NCBI GenBank assembly: GCA_002418465.1
Contig: DIEE01000177.1
Span: 1-29,898 of the forward strand
Direction of reading: 5' to 3'
From: Pseudomonas sp. UBA5782
GTDB taxonomy: Bacteria; Pseudomonadota; Gammaproteobacteria; Pseudomonadales; Pseudomonadaceae
Length of the DNA stretch: 29,898 bases
Shown here: positions 23,889-29,898 of the stretch, in pieces
How the letters are laid out: each line of letters begins with the position of its first letter
Numbering within the stretch: position 1 is the stretch's first letter
Notes under the pieces: model-generated
The model's database searches: none
What the model was told of the DNA's origin: nothing
What the model saw: the letters and a program-made list of their open reading frames with translations, nothing else
Translations under genes and position numbers: made by a program

Positions 23889-24938
23889 TCAGTTCGGACC
23901 GGGTTTGGTGCAGTTGCCGCCGTTGATGTACTTCTTCAGGATGGCCCACTGCGGTTGGTCGAGGCCGGCCTTGGTCGGCTCGACGGACAGCTTGTAGGTA
24001 CCCCACGACGGGCCGGCTGCCCAGTAGGTCATGGTGATGCAGTTCTTCTGCAGGTAGGCCAGGGTGTTGTCCATGGCTTCCAGGTAGCGGGGATCGTCGT
24101 TCGGAATGCCGAACTCGCCGATGTGGCCTTTCTTGCCGTTCTTCTTCAGCCAGTTGACGAAGGGTTCGATGCGCTTCACGCCGATCATCGGATCGAATTT
24201 TGCCGGCGGCGTCTTGTACTGGCCGCTGCCGTTGTCGTCGATGTAGGCGTGGGCCGAGTAAATGATGTTGTCGGCCTTGGGATCGGTCAGCGATGCCATC
24301 GCGTCGTTGTACCAGGGCCAGGTGTAGGCGCCGGAGTAGGAGCGACCTTCGACAAAAAGCGGTTTCTTCTTGTCATAAACCCGGATGCCGTTGATGCCGG
24401 CCTGGGCCGCCTGCGGCCAGTTCGCATCGGCTTCGCCGTAAGGTTCGTTCATGATGTCGTAGCCATAAACGGCGGGGTTGTTCTTGTAGCGGTTACCGAT
24501 CAGTTCGCCGAGCTTGCGGAAGTCGGAATAGGTAACCTTGGCCGAGCCGATGGGGTTTCCGTTGTAGCGTGCATAGTTGTGGATATCGAGGATCACCTTC
24601 ACGCCGTAGACGTTGGCCTGCGCGAGCATGTCGTCGAGGAGCTTGGTGTAGGCAGGATCCAGCGGGCCGTACAGCTTGGGCTGCAGGCGCTCCCACTTGA
24701 GGGGGAAGCGGATCAGGGTGATGCCACGGTCTTTCCACTTGGCGAAATAGGTTTTATCGGGAAAGAAGTAGTTGGTGCCGTTTTTCCCGGGGATTGCACC
24801 CGACGAGAATTCGGCGCCAGCGACGTTGATCGAAACGAGGGGGAGCTTCTCCTGAGCCTGGACGGCGGTGCCGATCAGAAGGGCTGCCAGCGGAAGAACT
24901 GTCTTGAGCTTGTGAAACGGGCGATTCGTTGCGTTCAT
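23889..24938 (-). CDS. Secreted GH5-family glycanase (cellulase-like)
   Basis: A 349-residue exported glycoside hydrolase. The start at 24938 follows AGGA and gives a signal peptide with a basic N-terminus (NRPFHKLK), hydrophobic core and cleavage after AQA/QAQ. Hallmarks of a clan-A (beta/alpha)8 GH5 enzyme: GITLIRFPLKWERLQP, VILDIHNYARYNG, the acid/base Glu in DIMNEPYGEAD, the His/Tyr of IIYSAHAYIDD, and the nucleophile Glu in HIGEFGIPND. It probably cuts the exopolysaccharide in the periplasm or outside, adjusting length, clearing misplaced polymer or helping dispersal. It points against the operon, so it is separately regulated. The true substrate may not be cellulose. Confidence 0.92.
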   Translation of the reverse strand: MNATNRPFHKLKTVLPLAALLIGTAVQAQEKLPLVSINVAGAEFSSGAIPGKNGTNYFFPDKTYFAKWKDRGITLIRFPLKWERLQPKLYGPLDPAYTKLLDDMLAQANVYGVKVILDIHNYARYNGNPIGSAKVTYSDFRKLGELIGNRYKNNPAVYGYDIMNEPYGEADANWPQAAQAGINGIRVYDKKKPLFVEGRSYSGAYTWPWYNDAMASLTDPKADNIIYSAHAYIDDNGSGQYKTPPAKFDPMIGVKRIEPFVNWLKKNGKKGHIGEFGIPNDDPRYLEAMDNTLAYLQKNCITMTYWAAGPSWGTYKLSVEPTKAGLDQPQWAILKKYINGGNCTKPGPN

Positions 24939-25135
24939 GGGTAGGTTCCTAAATGGTGGATGGGTGAGCTCCCTGGAGTTAGTTGTAAAATCCATGATAG
25001 TTTTCTGGTGTCGCTGATGGGTTAACTGGTTCACGCTTTTATTAATTGAACTAACAATAAGTCGGGGTAAAAGCGTAAATGAACAGTGAAATCCAGTTTC
25101 AATTCCATAACCGAGAAATCTAGAGATAATTCTTC
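24939..25135. promoter_or_regulatory. AT-rich divergent promoter region
   Basis: The spacer between the GH5 gene (minus) and the second GT26 gene (plus) is much richer in A+T than the flanks. On the plus strand TTGAAC (25046-25051), a 16-base spacer and TAAAAG (25068-25073) make a usable sigma-70 promoter. On the minus strand TATCAT in the GH5 upstream sequence is a good -10, but no convincing -35 goes with it. Confidence 0.5.
25033..25076. repeat. Inverted repeat spanning the GT26 promoter
   Basis: ACGCTTTTA (25033-25041) and TAAAAGCGT (25068-25076) are perfect 9-bp inverted arms 26 bases apart. The right arm overlaps the candidate -10 and the left arm lies just upstream of the -35, the layout of an operator for a dimeric regulator. 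Confidence 0.5.
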
Positions 25136-25927
25136 ATGAAAAATCCGATTTTTAGGAAAGAAGATTTACTCGTTCGGCGATTGATGTTGCTCGAGGAAAA
25201 TGAAACCGATGATTTCCTCCGGAACCTGCGTCAGGTAAAGAGGCCCAGCATTCTGGGTTTCCTCAATCAGCATGGGTACAACATTACGCAGCAGAACCTG
25301 TCTGCCCGTAAAAGCTTCCTGAAGGTCGATTACCTCCTGCGTGACGGTATCGGCATCAAATTGGCCTGCAAGGTTAACGGTGTCGAGCCAAAGGCCAACT
25401 TGAATGGAACGGACTTCATTCCGAAACTGCTGGACTTCTTCATCAACGACGACACCGTTGATTGCCAGTATTTCGCCATGGGTACTCAAGAGCCCTGGCT
25501 GAGCAAGGGGGCGGACAAGCTATTTCGCGGCCAGCCGTTCCATGCCATCGATGGCTTCAAAACTATCGACGAGTACGTTGAGTTCTTTAAGACCGTTTAT
25601 CGGCAAGGAGCGATGCCGATCATCGTCCTCGCGATGGGCATGCCGAAGCAGGAAGCGGTGGCCGTGCGCCTGAAAAACGAGCTGGAGATGCCGGCCCTGT
25701 TCGTCTGCGGCGGTGCCATCGTGGACTTCTCCGCCGAGCGTTTCGAGCGCGCGCCGGACTTCTTCCGCAAGTTCGGGCTGGAGTGGCTCTATCGCCTGCT
25801 GATGGAGCCACGCCGCCTGTTCCGCCGCTATGCGGTGGGCATTCCGCTGTTCTTCTACTACGTGGCGCGCAACAGCTTCGGTGCAAAGCCACATGACGGC
25901 GGACAAGTGCTGAAGCGCCAGTCCTGA
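25136..25927 (+). CDS. WecG/TagA/CpsF-family (GT26) glycosyltransferase, second copy
   Basis: A 263-residue GT26 enzyme, clearly different from the copy at 21607. It keeps the catalytic-type Asp (LNGTDFIP, residue 93) and has VLAMGMPKQEAVAVRLKN, GGAIVDFSAERFERAPDFF and the C-terminal membrane appendage FGLEWLYRLLMEPRRLFRRY. The position of the usual Thr in the T-x-N motif appears to be Phe (GFLNQHG). The first 150 codons are AT-richer than the last 110, which look like normal Pseudomonas sequence. It is transcribed from its own promoter region and ends convergent with the ligase-like gene. Sugar unknown. Confidence 0.87.
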   Translation: MKNPIFRKEDLLVRRLMLLEENETDDFLRNLRQVKRPSILGFLNQHGYNITQQNLSARKSFLKVDYLLRDGIGIKLACKVNGVEPKANLNGTDFIPKLLDFFINDDTVDCQYFAMGTQEPWLSKGADKLFRGQPFHAIDGFKTIDEYVEFFKTVYRQGAMPIIVLAMGMPKQEAVAVRLKNELEMPALFVCGGAIVDFSAERFERAPDFFRKFGLEWLYRLLMEPRRLFRRYAVGIPLFFYYVARNSFGAKPHDGGQVLKRQS

Positions 25928-25967
25928 GGGGTGGTCGCGTCGTCAGAGATGTTCCAGACCCCTCAGG
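25923..25967. terminator. Symmetric inverted repeat overlapping two convergent stop codons
   Basis: CCTGAGGGGT (25923-25932) and ACCCCTCAGG (25958-25967) are perfect 10-bp inverted arms with a 25-base loop. Each arm contains the stop codon of one of the two converging genes. A stem of this kind could separate both transcripts, but there is no T tract. Confidence 0.5.
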
Positions 25968-27315
25968 CCGGGCGCGGCTTCTGCCGGCGGTTCACCAGAT
26001 GATGGTTGGCCAGCACGGCGATCGCGCAGAGCACCACGAAGGTGGCTGCGTTCGATGGAATCTGCAGGTTGAAGTCGGTGCTTGAGTGAATGAGCAGCGC
26101 GAGAATGCCCATCCCCGCCCCGAAGCCGATGCCGTTGCGATACAGCGAATCCTTGTGGCGCATGGCTTTCAACGCGTAATACAGCGAAATCAGCACGAAC
26201 AGCGCCAGCGGCAGGCTGCCGATCGCGCCGTACTCGATGAAGAATTGCAGGTAGTCGTTGTGGGCATGGTCGAAATGCAGCGGAATGCCCGCGGCGTATG
26301 GCGGGAAGACCGACTCGAAGCTTCCCGCACCCTGCCCGATGATCGGGCGATCCTTGGCCAGCGGCAGCGCCAGGATGTAGACGTCGTCGCGTAGCTCGTT
26401 CGCCTTGGCGACCACTTCCCCCTGCTCCACCACGTCGTTGAGCCGCGTGTTCACCAGGCGGTCCTTGAGTTCGTCGAGACCGAAATACTGGCTTACCACC
26501 AGCACGTCGACCAGCACCAGGCTGGCGAAGATCAGCCCGTTACGCAGCCGGTTCTCCTTGTGCAGCAGCAGGAACAGCGCGCCGACCAGCATCAGGCTGG
26601 CGAAGAATGCGGTGTTGCCCATGCGCGAGTGGCTCATCACCAGGCCGATGACCATGATCACCAGCGCCAGGCGCAGGCGCGCCTTGGGGCCCATCAGGGT
26701 TTCCAGCACGCCAACCCAGTGGAACTTGCCGGCCTGGCGCAGCGCCAACAGCAGGCCGATGCCGATGGCCAGGGTCATTTCCAGATAGCCTGCCAGGTGG
26801 TTGCGGTTGACGAAGGTGCCGGTGGCGTGGCCGATGTGATAGTCCTTCGCCCCGAACAGCAGGCGCTCGGTGCCCGACAGGGTCATCGCCGAACCGAAGA
26901 AGGCCTGGAAGGTGCCACTGATGACCAGCACGCCGATCAGAAGCGTCAGGCGCTTGCGGGTGCGGAACAAGCCGATCACCAGCAGGTACAGCAGGCAGTA
27001 GGTGCAGCCCAGCAGGAAATACTGCGCCGAGGCCCCGGCATCGCGGCTGAGCCCGCCCAGCCACTGGATGGCTACCCACAGTTGCACCAGCGCGAGCAGC
27101 CCGAGCGGCAACAGCGCATGCCGGAACGCCGAGCCCAGCGGGCGCTGACGTTTCAGTTGCAGCGCGGCCCAAGACGCGGCCAGCAGGGCGGTAGCGAGGC
27201 AGAAGAAGGCCATCGACCAGTCGCGATTGCTGCCCAGCGGCAGCGGCAGCCAGACCAGAAGCAGGAGCAGAGCGCCAAGGATGCAGCGTTCGAGAACTTG
27301 AGAGGGCTGAGGCAT
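25963..27315 (-). CDS. O-antigen ligase / Wzy_C-family membrane protein
   Basis: A 450-residue polytopic membrane protein with about 12 hydrophobic segments. The periplasmic Wzy_C-type segment is recognisable: PIIGQGAGSFESVFPPY followed by HFDHAHNDYLQFFIEYGAIG, where the His-Asn-Asp-Tyr-Leu cluster is typical of O-antigen ligases and related polymerases. It could be a ligase, an alternative polymerase or a transferase to another acceptor; family marks alone do not separate these. It is on the opposite strand to the main operon and next to the second GT26. The start at 27315 lacks an obvious ribosome site, so the exact N-terminus is moderately uncertain. Confidence 0.87.
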   Translation of the reverse strand: MPQPSQVLERCILGALLLLLVWLPLPLGSNRDWSMAFFCLATALLAASWAALQLKRQRPLGSAFRHALLPLGLLALVQLWVAIQWLGGLSRDAGASAQYFLLGCTYCLLYLLVIGLFRTRKRLTLLIGVLVISGTFQAFFGSAMTLSGTERLLFGAKDYHIGHATGTFVNRNHLAGYLEMTLAIGIGLLLALRQAGKFHWVGVLETLMGPKARLRLALVIMVIGLVMSHSRMGNTAFFASLMLVGALFLLLHKENRLRNGLIFASLVLVDVLVVSQYFGLDELKDRLVNTRLNDVVEQGEVVAKANELRDDVYILALPLAKDRPIIGQGAGSFESVFPPYAAGIPLHFDHAHNDYLQFFIEYGAIGSLPLALFVLISLYYALKAMRHKDSLYRNGIGFGAGMGILALLIHSSTDFNLQIPSNAATFVVLCAIAVLANHHLVNRRQKPRPA

Positions 27316-27459
27316 AAACAGGGGATATCTCGGCAGGAAAATGTTTTTTTTATTGTGCAGGGAAGGCCGGAAGCGATGCCATCTTTATATGGCCATTTGC
27401 CTTCTTCTACCCCGGTATTGTCGACCAGTGACCACTTGCGCCGCGCCGGGCGCTTGGCA

Positions 27460-27488
27460 TGGACGTTGCGCGCTCGCATGCGTATCAT
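27460..27488 (+). promoter_or_regulatory. Promoter of tRNA-Arg
   Basis: TGGACG (27460-27465), a 17-base spacer and TATCAT (27483-27488) form a sigma-70 promoter. The GC-rich bases between the -10 and the tRNA (GCGCACCGC) resemble the discriminator of stringently controlled stable-RNA promoters. Confidence 0.6.
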
Positions 27489-27500
27489 GCGCACCGCAAC

Positions 27501-27577
27501 GCACCAGTAGCTCAGCTGGATAGAGTACTGCCCTCCGAAGGCAGGGGTCGTGGGTTCGAATCCCGCCTGGTGCGCCA
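27501..27577 (+). tRNA. tRNA-Arg (anticodon CCG)
   Basis: A full 77-nt cloverleaf. The acceptor arm GCACCAG pairs with CTGGTGC, with encoded CCA at 27575-27577. The D arm is GCTC/GAGT, the anticodon arm CTGCC/GGCAG encloses loop CTCCGAA (anticodon CCG, reading CGG), and the T arm has GTTCGAATC in its expected place. It decodes a common arginine codon in this high-GC genome. Confidence 0.97.
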
Positions 27578-27616
27578 GATCGAAGTTTCCGGTATCGCCG
27601 ATATCCGCGAAGCGCA

Positions 27617-27643
27617 AAAGGCCCGCCAATGAGCGGGCTTTTT
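27617..27643 (+). terminator. Intrinsic terminator after tRNA-Arg
   Basis: GCCCGC (27621-27626), a 6-base loop CAATGA, GCGGGC (27633-27638) and a five-T run. It lies 40 bases after the tRNA and separates it from the GT4 gene. Confidence 0.92.
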
Positions 27644-27844
27644 AATTACATCCTGTTACATCTTCTTATTCTTTTTCGTTGAATTCCCTCGATTCGTTCG
27701 ATAAGTGATTGCTGTTCTACCGAGCGGCGAACTATCGCTTCATTCTGATTTCCGAAATCCACTGGTTGTAACGCGCTGCTGTTTATCTAGCTGGTGGCTG
27801 TTTGGTATCGAAGTAGTTACTTCCCTCTGCAATTGGACCCGTCT

Positions 27845-29065
27845 ATGAGCCCCGAAAGCGTCCCCCGTAAAAAGGTACTGGTATATAAGTCTCAACTGTT
27901 GCCTTATTCCGAAACCTTTATTCGTGAACAAACCCGGTGCCTGGAAAGTTGGAGAGGAGTTCTGGTCGGAGACCAGGTCATGGAAAAAGGTCTTTCCCTC
28001 GACGGACTCGATGTCCGCGTACTGGGTAAAAAGAACCGTGTAGTTCGCAAGATCGATAACACCATCCACGAATTGCTCGATCGGCCATCGCAAACCGCGG
28101 TGAGTCGCCTGCGCCGCGAGAACGCCCAACTGCTGCACGTTCATTTCGCCACCGAGGCGGTGCGTATCTGGCCGCTGATCCGTGCGCTTCAGTTGCCGAC
28201 GCTGGTGACCCTGCACGGCTTCGATATCAACGTGTATCGCGAGTACTGGGAAGCCGGACACGGCGGCCGGCAGTTGAAGAATTATCCGCAGCGGCTGCTG
28301 AAGCTGGCCGACTACGAAAAGGTCCATTTCCTCGCGGTGTCCGAATCGATCAGGAAAAGCGCCATCGAGTACGGGATTCCCGAGCACAAGATCAGCGTTA
28401 GCTACATCGGCATCGACACCGACCAGTTCGTGCCGGGGCCGATGCCGATCGCCGAGCGCAAGCAGGTGCTGTTCGTCGGGCGGATGGTCGAGAAGAAGGG
28501 CTGCGAGTATTTGCTCAAGGCGTTCGCCGATATCCAGGATGCCTGCCCCGAGAGCGAGCTGCTGATCGTCGGCAACGGCCCGCTCGAGGCCTCGCTGAAA
28601 GCCCTCGCTGCCGAGCGCGGCGCGCGTGCGCGTTTTCTCGGCGCGCTGCCCAGCGAGCAGATCCGCAGCCTGCTGAACAGCTCGCGGGTGCTGTGCATGC
28701 CGAGCATCACTGCGGAGAACGGCGATGCCGAGGGCCTCGGTATCGTTCTGCTGGAGGCTCAGTCGTCCGGGGTTCCGGTGATCACCTCGGCACGTGGCGG
28801 CGCGACCGAGGGCATCCAGCACGGCAAGACCGGCTTCGCCCATGCGGAGAAGGACGTCGAGGCGATCAAGGGCTACCTGAAGGAAATCCTCCTCGACGAC
28901 GCGCTGGCCACGGCCTTCGGCGCTGCCGCACGCGCGCATTGCGTGGCGAACATGAACATCAAGTCCTGCATGCGCATCCTCGAGGGTTACTACGACACCT
29001 ACTCGCGGGCTTTCGAGCACGCCTCCGCCAGCGAAGCGGGGATGCTCACTTCGGCCTCGCGCTGA
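27845..29065 (+). CDS. Family 4 glycosyltransferase (WcaL/AmsK-like)
   Basis: A 406-residue GT-B enzyme. The N-terminal domain shows KVLVYKSQLLPYSETFIREQ, HVHFATEAVRIWPLI and TLHGFDINVYREYWE. The C-terminal nucleotide-binding domain has VLFVGRMVEKKGCEYLLKAF, LLIVGNGPLEASL and the GT4 E-x7-E motif in AEGLGIVLLEAQSSGVPVI. The pattern resembles colanic acid WcaL/AmsK enzymes, so it probably completes the same repeat unit. I chose ATG at 27845 over the GTG at 27794 because it gives the usual start of the fold; its ribosome site is weak. The first 80 codons are AT-richer than the rest. It lies beyond the tRNA and has its own terminator, so it is a separate unit. Confidence 0.9.
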   Translation: MSPESVPRKKVLVYKSQLLPYSETFIREQTRCLESWRGVLVGDQVMEKGLSLDGLDVRVLGKKNRVVRKIDNTIHELLDRPSQTAVSRLRRENAQLLHVHFATEAVRIWPLIRALQLPTLVTLHGFDINVYREYWEAGHGGRQLKNYPQRLLKLADYEKVHFLAVSESIRKSAIEYGIPEHKISVSYIGIDTDQFVPGPMPIAERKQVLFVGRMVEKKGCEYLLKAFADIQDACPESELLIVGNGPLEASLKALAAERGARARFLGALPSEQIRSLLNSSRVLCMPSITAENGDAEGLGIVLLEAQSSGVPVITSARGGATEGIQHGKTGFAHAEKDVEAIKGYLKEILLDDALATAFGAAARAHCVANMNIKSCMRILEGYYDTYSRAFEHASASEAGMLTSASR

Positions 29066-29078
29066 TCCACCTGCATGA

Positions 29079-29109
29079 CCAAAAAGCCCGCCTCGCGCGG
29101 GCTTTTTGG
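29079..29109. terminator. Bidirectional intrinsic terminator after the GT4 gene
   Basis: CCAAAAAGCCCGC-CTCGC-GCGGGCTTTTTGG: a GC-rich stem flanked by an A run and a T run, 13 bases after the GT4 stop. It works by shape in both directions. Confidence 0.93.
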
Positions 29110-29191
29110 TTTCCGGCGGCGGTCGTTGCGCGGCTGTCGGCGGCGCCCCGAGCTGGTATGGTTCGGCCTCCAGTCCATCGGAGAACCTTGC

Positions 29192-29512
29192 ATGTTTTCG
29201 AAGAAGATCCATCGCGCCTGGCTGCTGCCCGTGTTTTTGCTCGCCGGCTGCGCCAGCCACGACGAAGCAGCCAAAGCCCCCGCCGAACCCATCGCCGCGT
29301 TGCCCAGCGATGGCTGCACGGCCAGCGCGGTGCAATCGCTGATCGGTCATCCGGTCAATCCCGGCGTCCTCGAACAGGCTCGCCTGCAGGCCGGCGCGCA
29401 GCGCGCGCGGGTACTCAGGCCCGGCACCGCGGTGACGCTCGAATATGACTCGCAGCGGCTCAACCTGGATACCGACGACGCCGACGTGATCACCCGCGCC
29501 TCCTGCGGCTGA
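29192..29512 (+). CDS. Lipoprotein of the I78-type peptidase inhibitor family
   Basis: A 106-residue small lipoprotein. The start at 29192 follows GGAG; the signal peptide MFSKKIHRAWLLPVFLLAGC carries a lipobox with Cys20. The mature part has the inhibitor-family pattern: Cys-x-Ala start (SDGCTASAVQSLIGHPV), GAQRARVLRPGTAVTLEYDS, QRLNLDTDDADVITRASCG. Members of I78 inhibit serine proteases such as elastase or trypsin in the periplasm or outside. Target unknown. It is unrelated in function to the EPS genes. Confidence 0.87.
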   Translation: MFSKKIHRAWLLPVFLLAGCASHDEAAKAPAEPIAALPSDGCTASAVQSLIGHPVNPGVLEQARLQAGAQRARVLRPGTAVTLEYDSQRLNLDTDDADVITRASCG

Positions 29513-29587
29513 GCCACGCCGACGCGAGCGCCGTGCGGGCCCTGCGCCCAGCGGCAAGGACGCCTTCAACGCCAGGAGTGAACGCAG

Positions 29588-29898
29588 GTGCCGTCTTTCC
29601 AACCGAGTCGGGCGCTGCTCTGGTTGCCGTTGCTGGCGATCGCCGCGGTGCTGGCGCTTCAACTGAGCCAGCCACTGTCGCTGCAAGCGCTGCGCAATGC
29701 GTTGTTCGACCAGTACCAGCGCTGGCAGCCGCGGGTCTATCGCGAGGTGCCGGTGCGCATCGTCGACCTCGACGAGCAGAGCCTGGCGCGGATCGGCCAG
29801 TGGCCCTGGCCGCGCACGCGGGTGGCGGAGCTGGTGACGCGTCTGCAGCAGGCCGGCGCGGCGGCGATCGTCTTCGACGTGCTGTTCGCCGAGCCTGA
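29588..29898 (+). CDS. CHASE2-domain protein, 5' part only (GTG start)
   Basis: 103 codons run off the right edge. GTG at 29588 is preceded by AGGAG at good spacing. Translation gives an N-terminal membrane helix (LLWLPLLAIAAVLALQL), then VYREVPVRIVDLDEQSLARI followed by GQWPWPRTRVAELV and AAAIVFDVLFAEP, the pattern of a CHASE2 extracytoplasmic sensor domain. Such proteins usually carry an adenylate/guanylate cyclase, kinase or GGDEF output; that part is outside the window. Confidence 0.82.
   Translation, partial: MPSFQPSRALLWLPLLAIAAVLALQLSQPLSLQALRNALFDQYQRWQPRVYREVPVRIVDLDEQSLARIGQWPWPRTRVAELVTRLQQAGAAAIVFDVLFAEP

Noticed and set aside
27501..27577. tRNA-Arg as an attachment site with a duplicated 3' end
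   Set aside because: I found no second copy of the tRNA 3' segment near gabD or elsewhere in the window, and no integrase or transposase gene.
27740..29686. 648-codon minus-strand frame across the GT4 and I78 genes
   Set aside because: It crosses a strong bidirectional terminator and two real genes and shows no recognisable domain. It is explained by codon bias.
1..29898. CRISPR arrays, insertion sequences, toxin-antitoxin pairs or phage genes
   Set aside because: I saw no regularly spaced repeats, transposase motifs, or small paired genes of those types on either strand.

Overview
The window looks like a chromosomal segment of a Pseudomonas species near the P. aeruginosa group. The basis is the high GC content with strong G/C-ending codon bias, GabT and GabD proteins that read as near copies of the pseudomonad enzymes, and the surrounding gene set. 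Gene identities come from reading the translated sequence and recalled family motifs, because no database search was possible.

Layout. (1) 1-3451, minus strand: the start of a receiver-domain protein, then gabT and gabD (GABA to succinate). (2) 3452-4804: an RfaH-like antiterminator gene, followed by a leader of about 417 nt that contains an exact ops element (GGCGGTAGCGTG). (3) 4805-23795, plus strand: one long, tightly packed exopolysaccharide operon. It encodes two small secreted proteins with the same C-terminal tail, an outer-membrane beta-barrel, a short OPX export protein, a Wzc-type BY-kinase, a CpsB-type phosphatase, a VpsP-like membrane protein, a WcaJ-type initiating transferase, UDP-glucose dehydrogenase, a Wzx flippase, a glycosyltransferase, Gmd, Fcl, Gmm, a Wzy-like polymerase, a GT2, a GT26 and ManC. 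(4) 23889-27315: a convergent GH5 glycanase, a second GT26 and a Wzy_C/O-antigen-ligase-like protein. (5) 27501-29109: tRNA-Arg(CCG) and a GT4 glycosyltransferase. (6) 29192-29898: an I78-type inhibitor lipoprotein and the start of a CHASE2 protein.

How it works together. The set is a Wzx/Wzy-dependent pathway. WcaJ would start the repeat on undecaprenyl phosphate, probably with glucose. Ugd supplies UDP-glucuronate, and ManC-Gmd-Fcl supply GDP-mannose and GDP-L-fucose, so a colanic-acid-like fucose/glucuronate polymer is likely. The short OPX protein next to a beta-barrel suggests a two-part outer-membrane exit like VpsM/VpsN or the Myxococcus Wzp systems, rather than an E. coli-type Wza. 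The RfaH-like gene with a perfect ops site just downstream suggests that the 19-kb operon depends on antitermination.

The least explained parts are the pair of small exported proteins ending in GPVASAS, whose tail codons are all synonymously different, and the ops-containing leader, which can form two mutually exclusive long stems.
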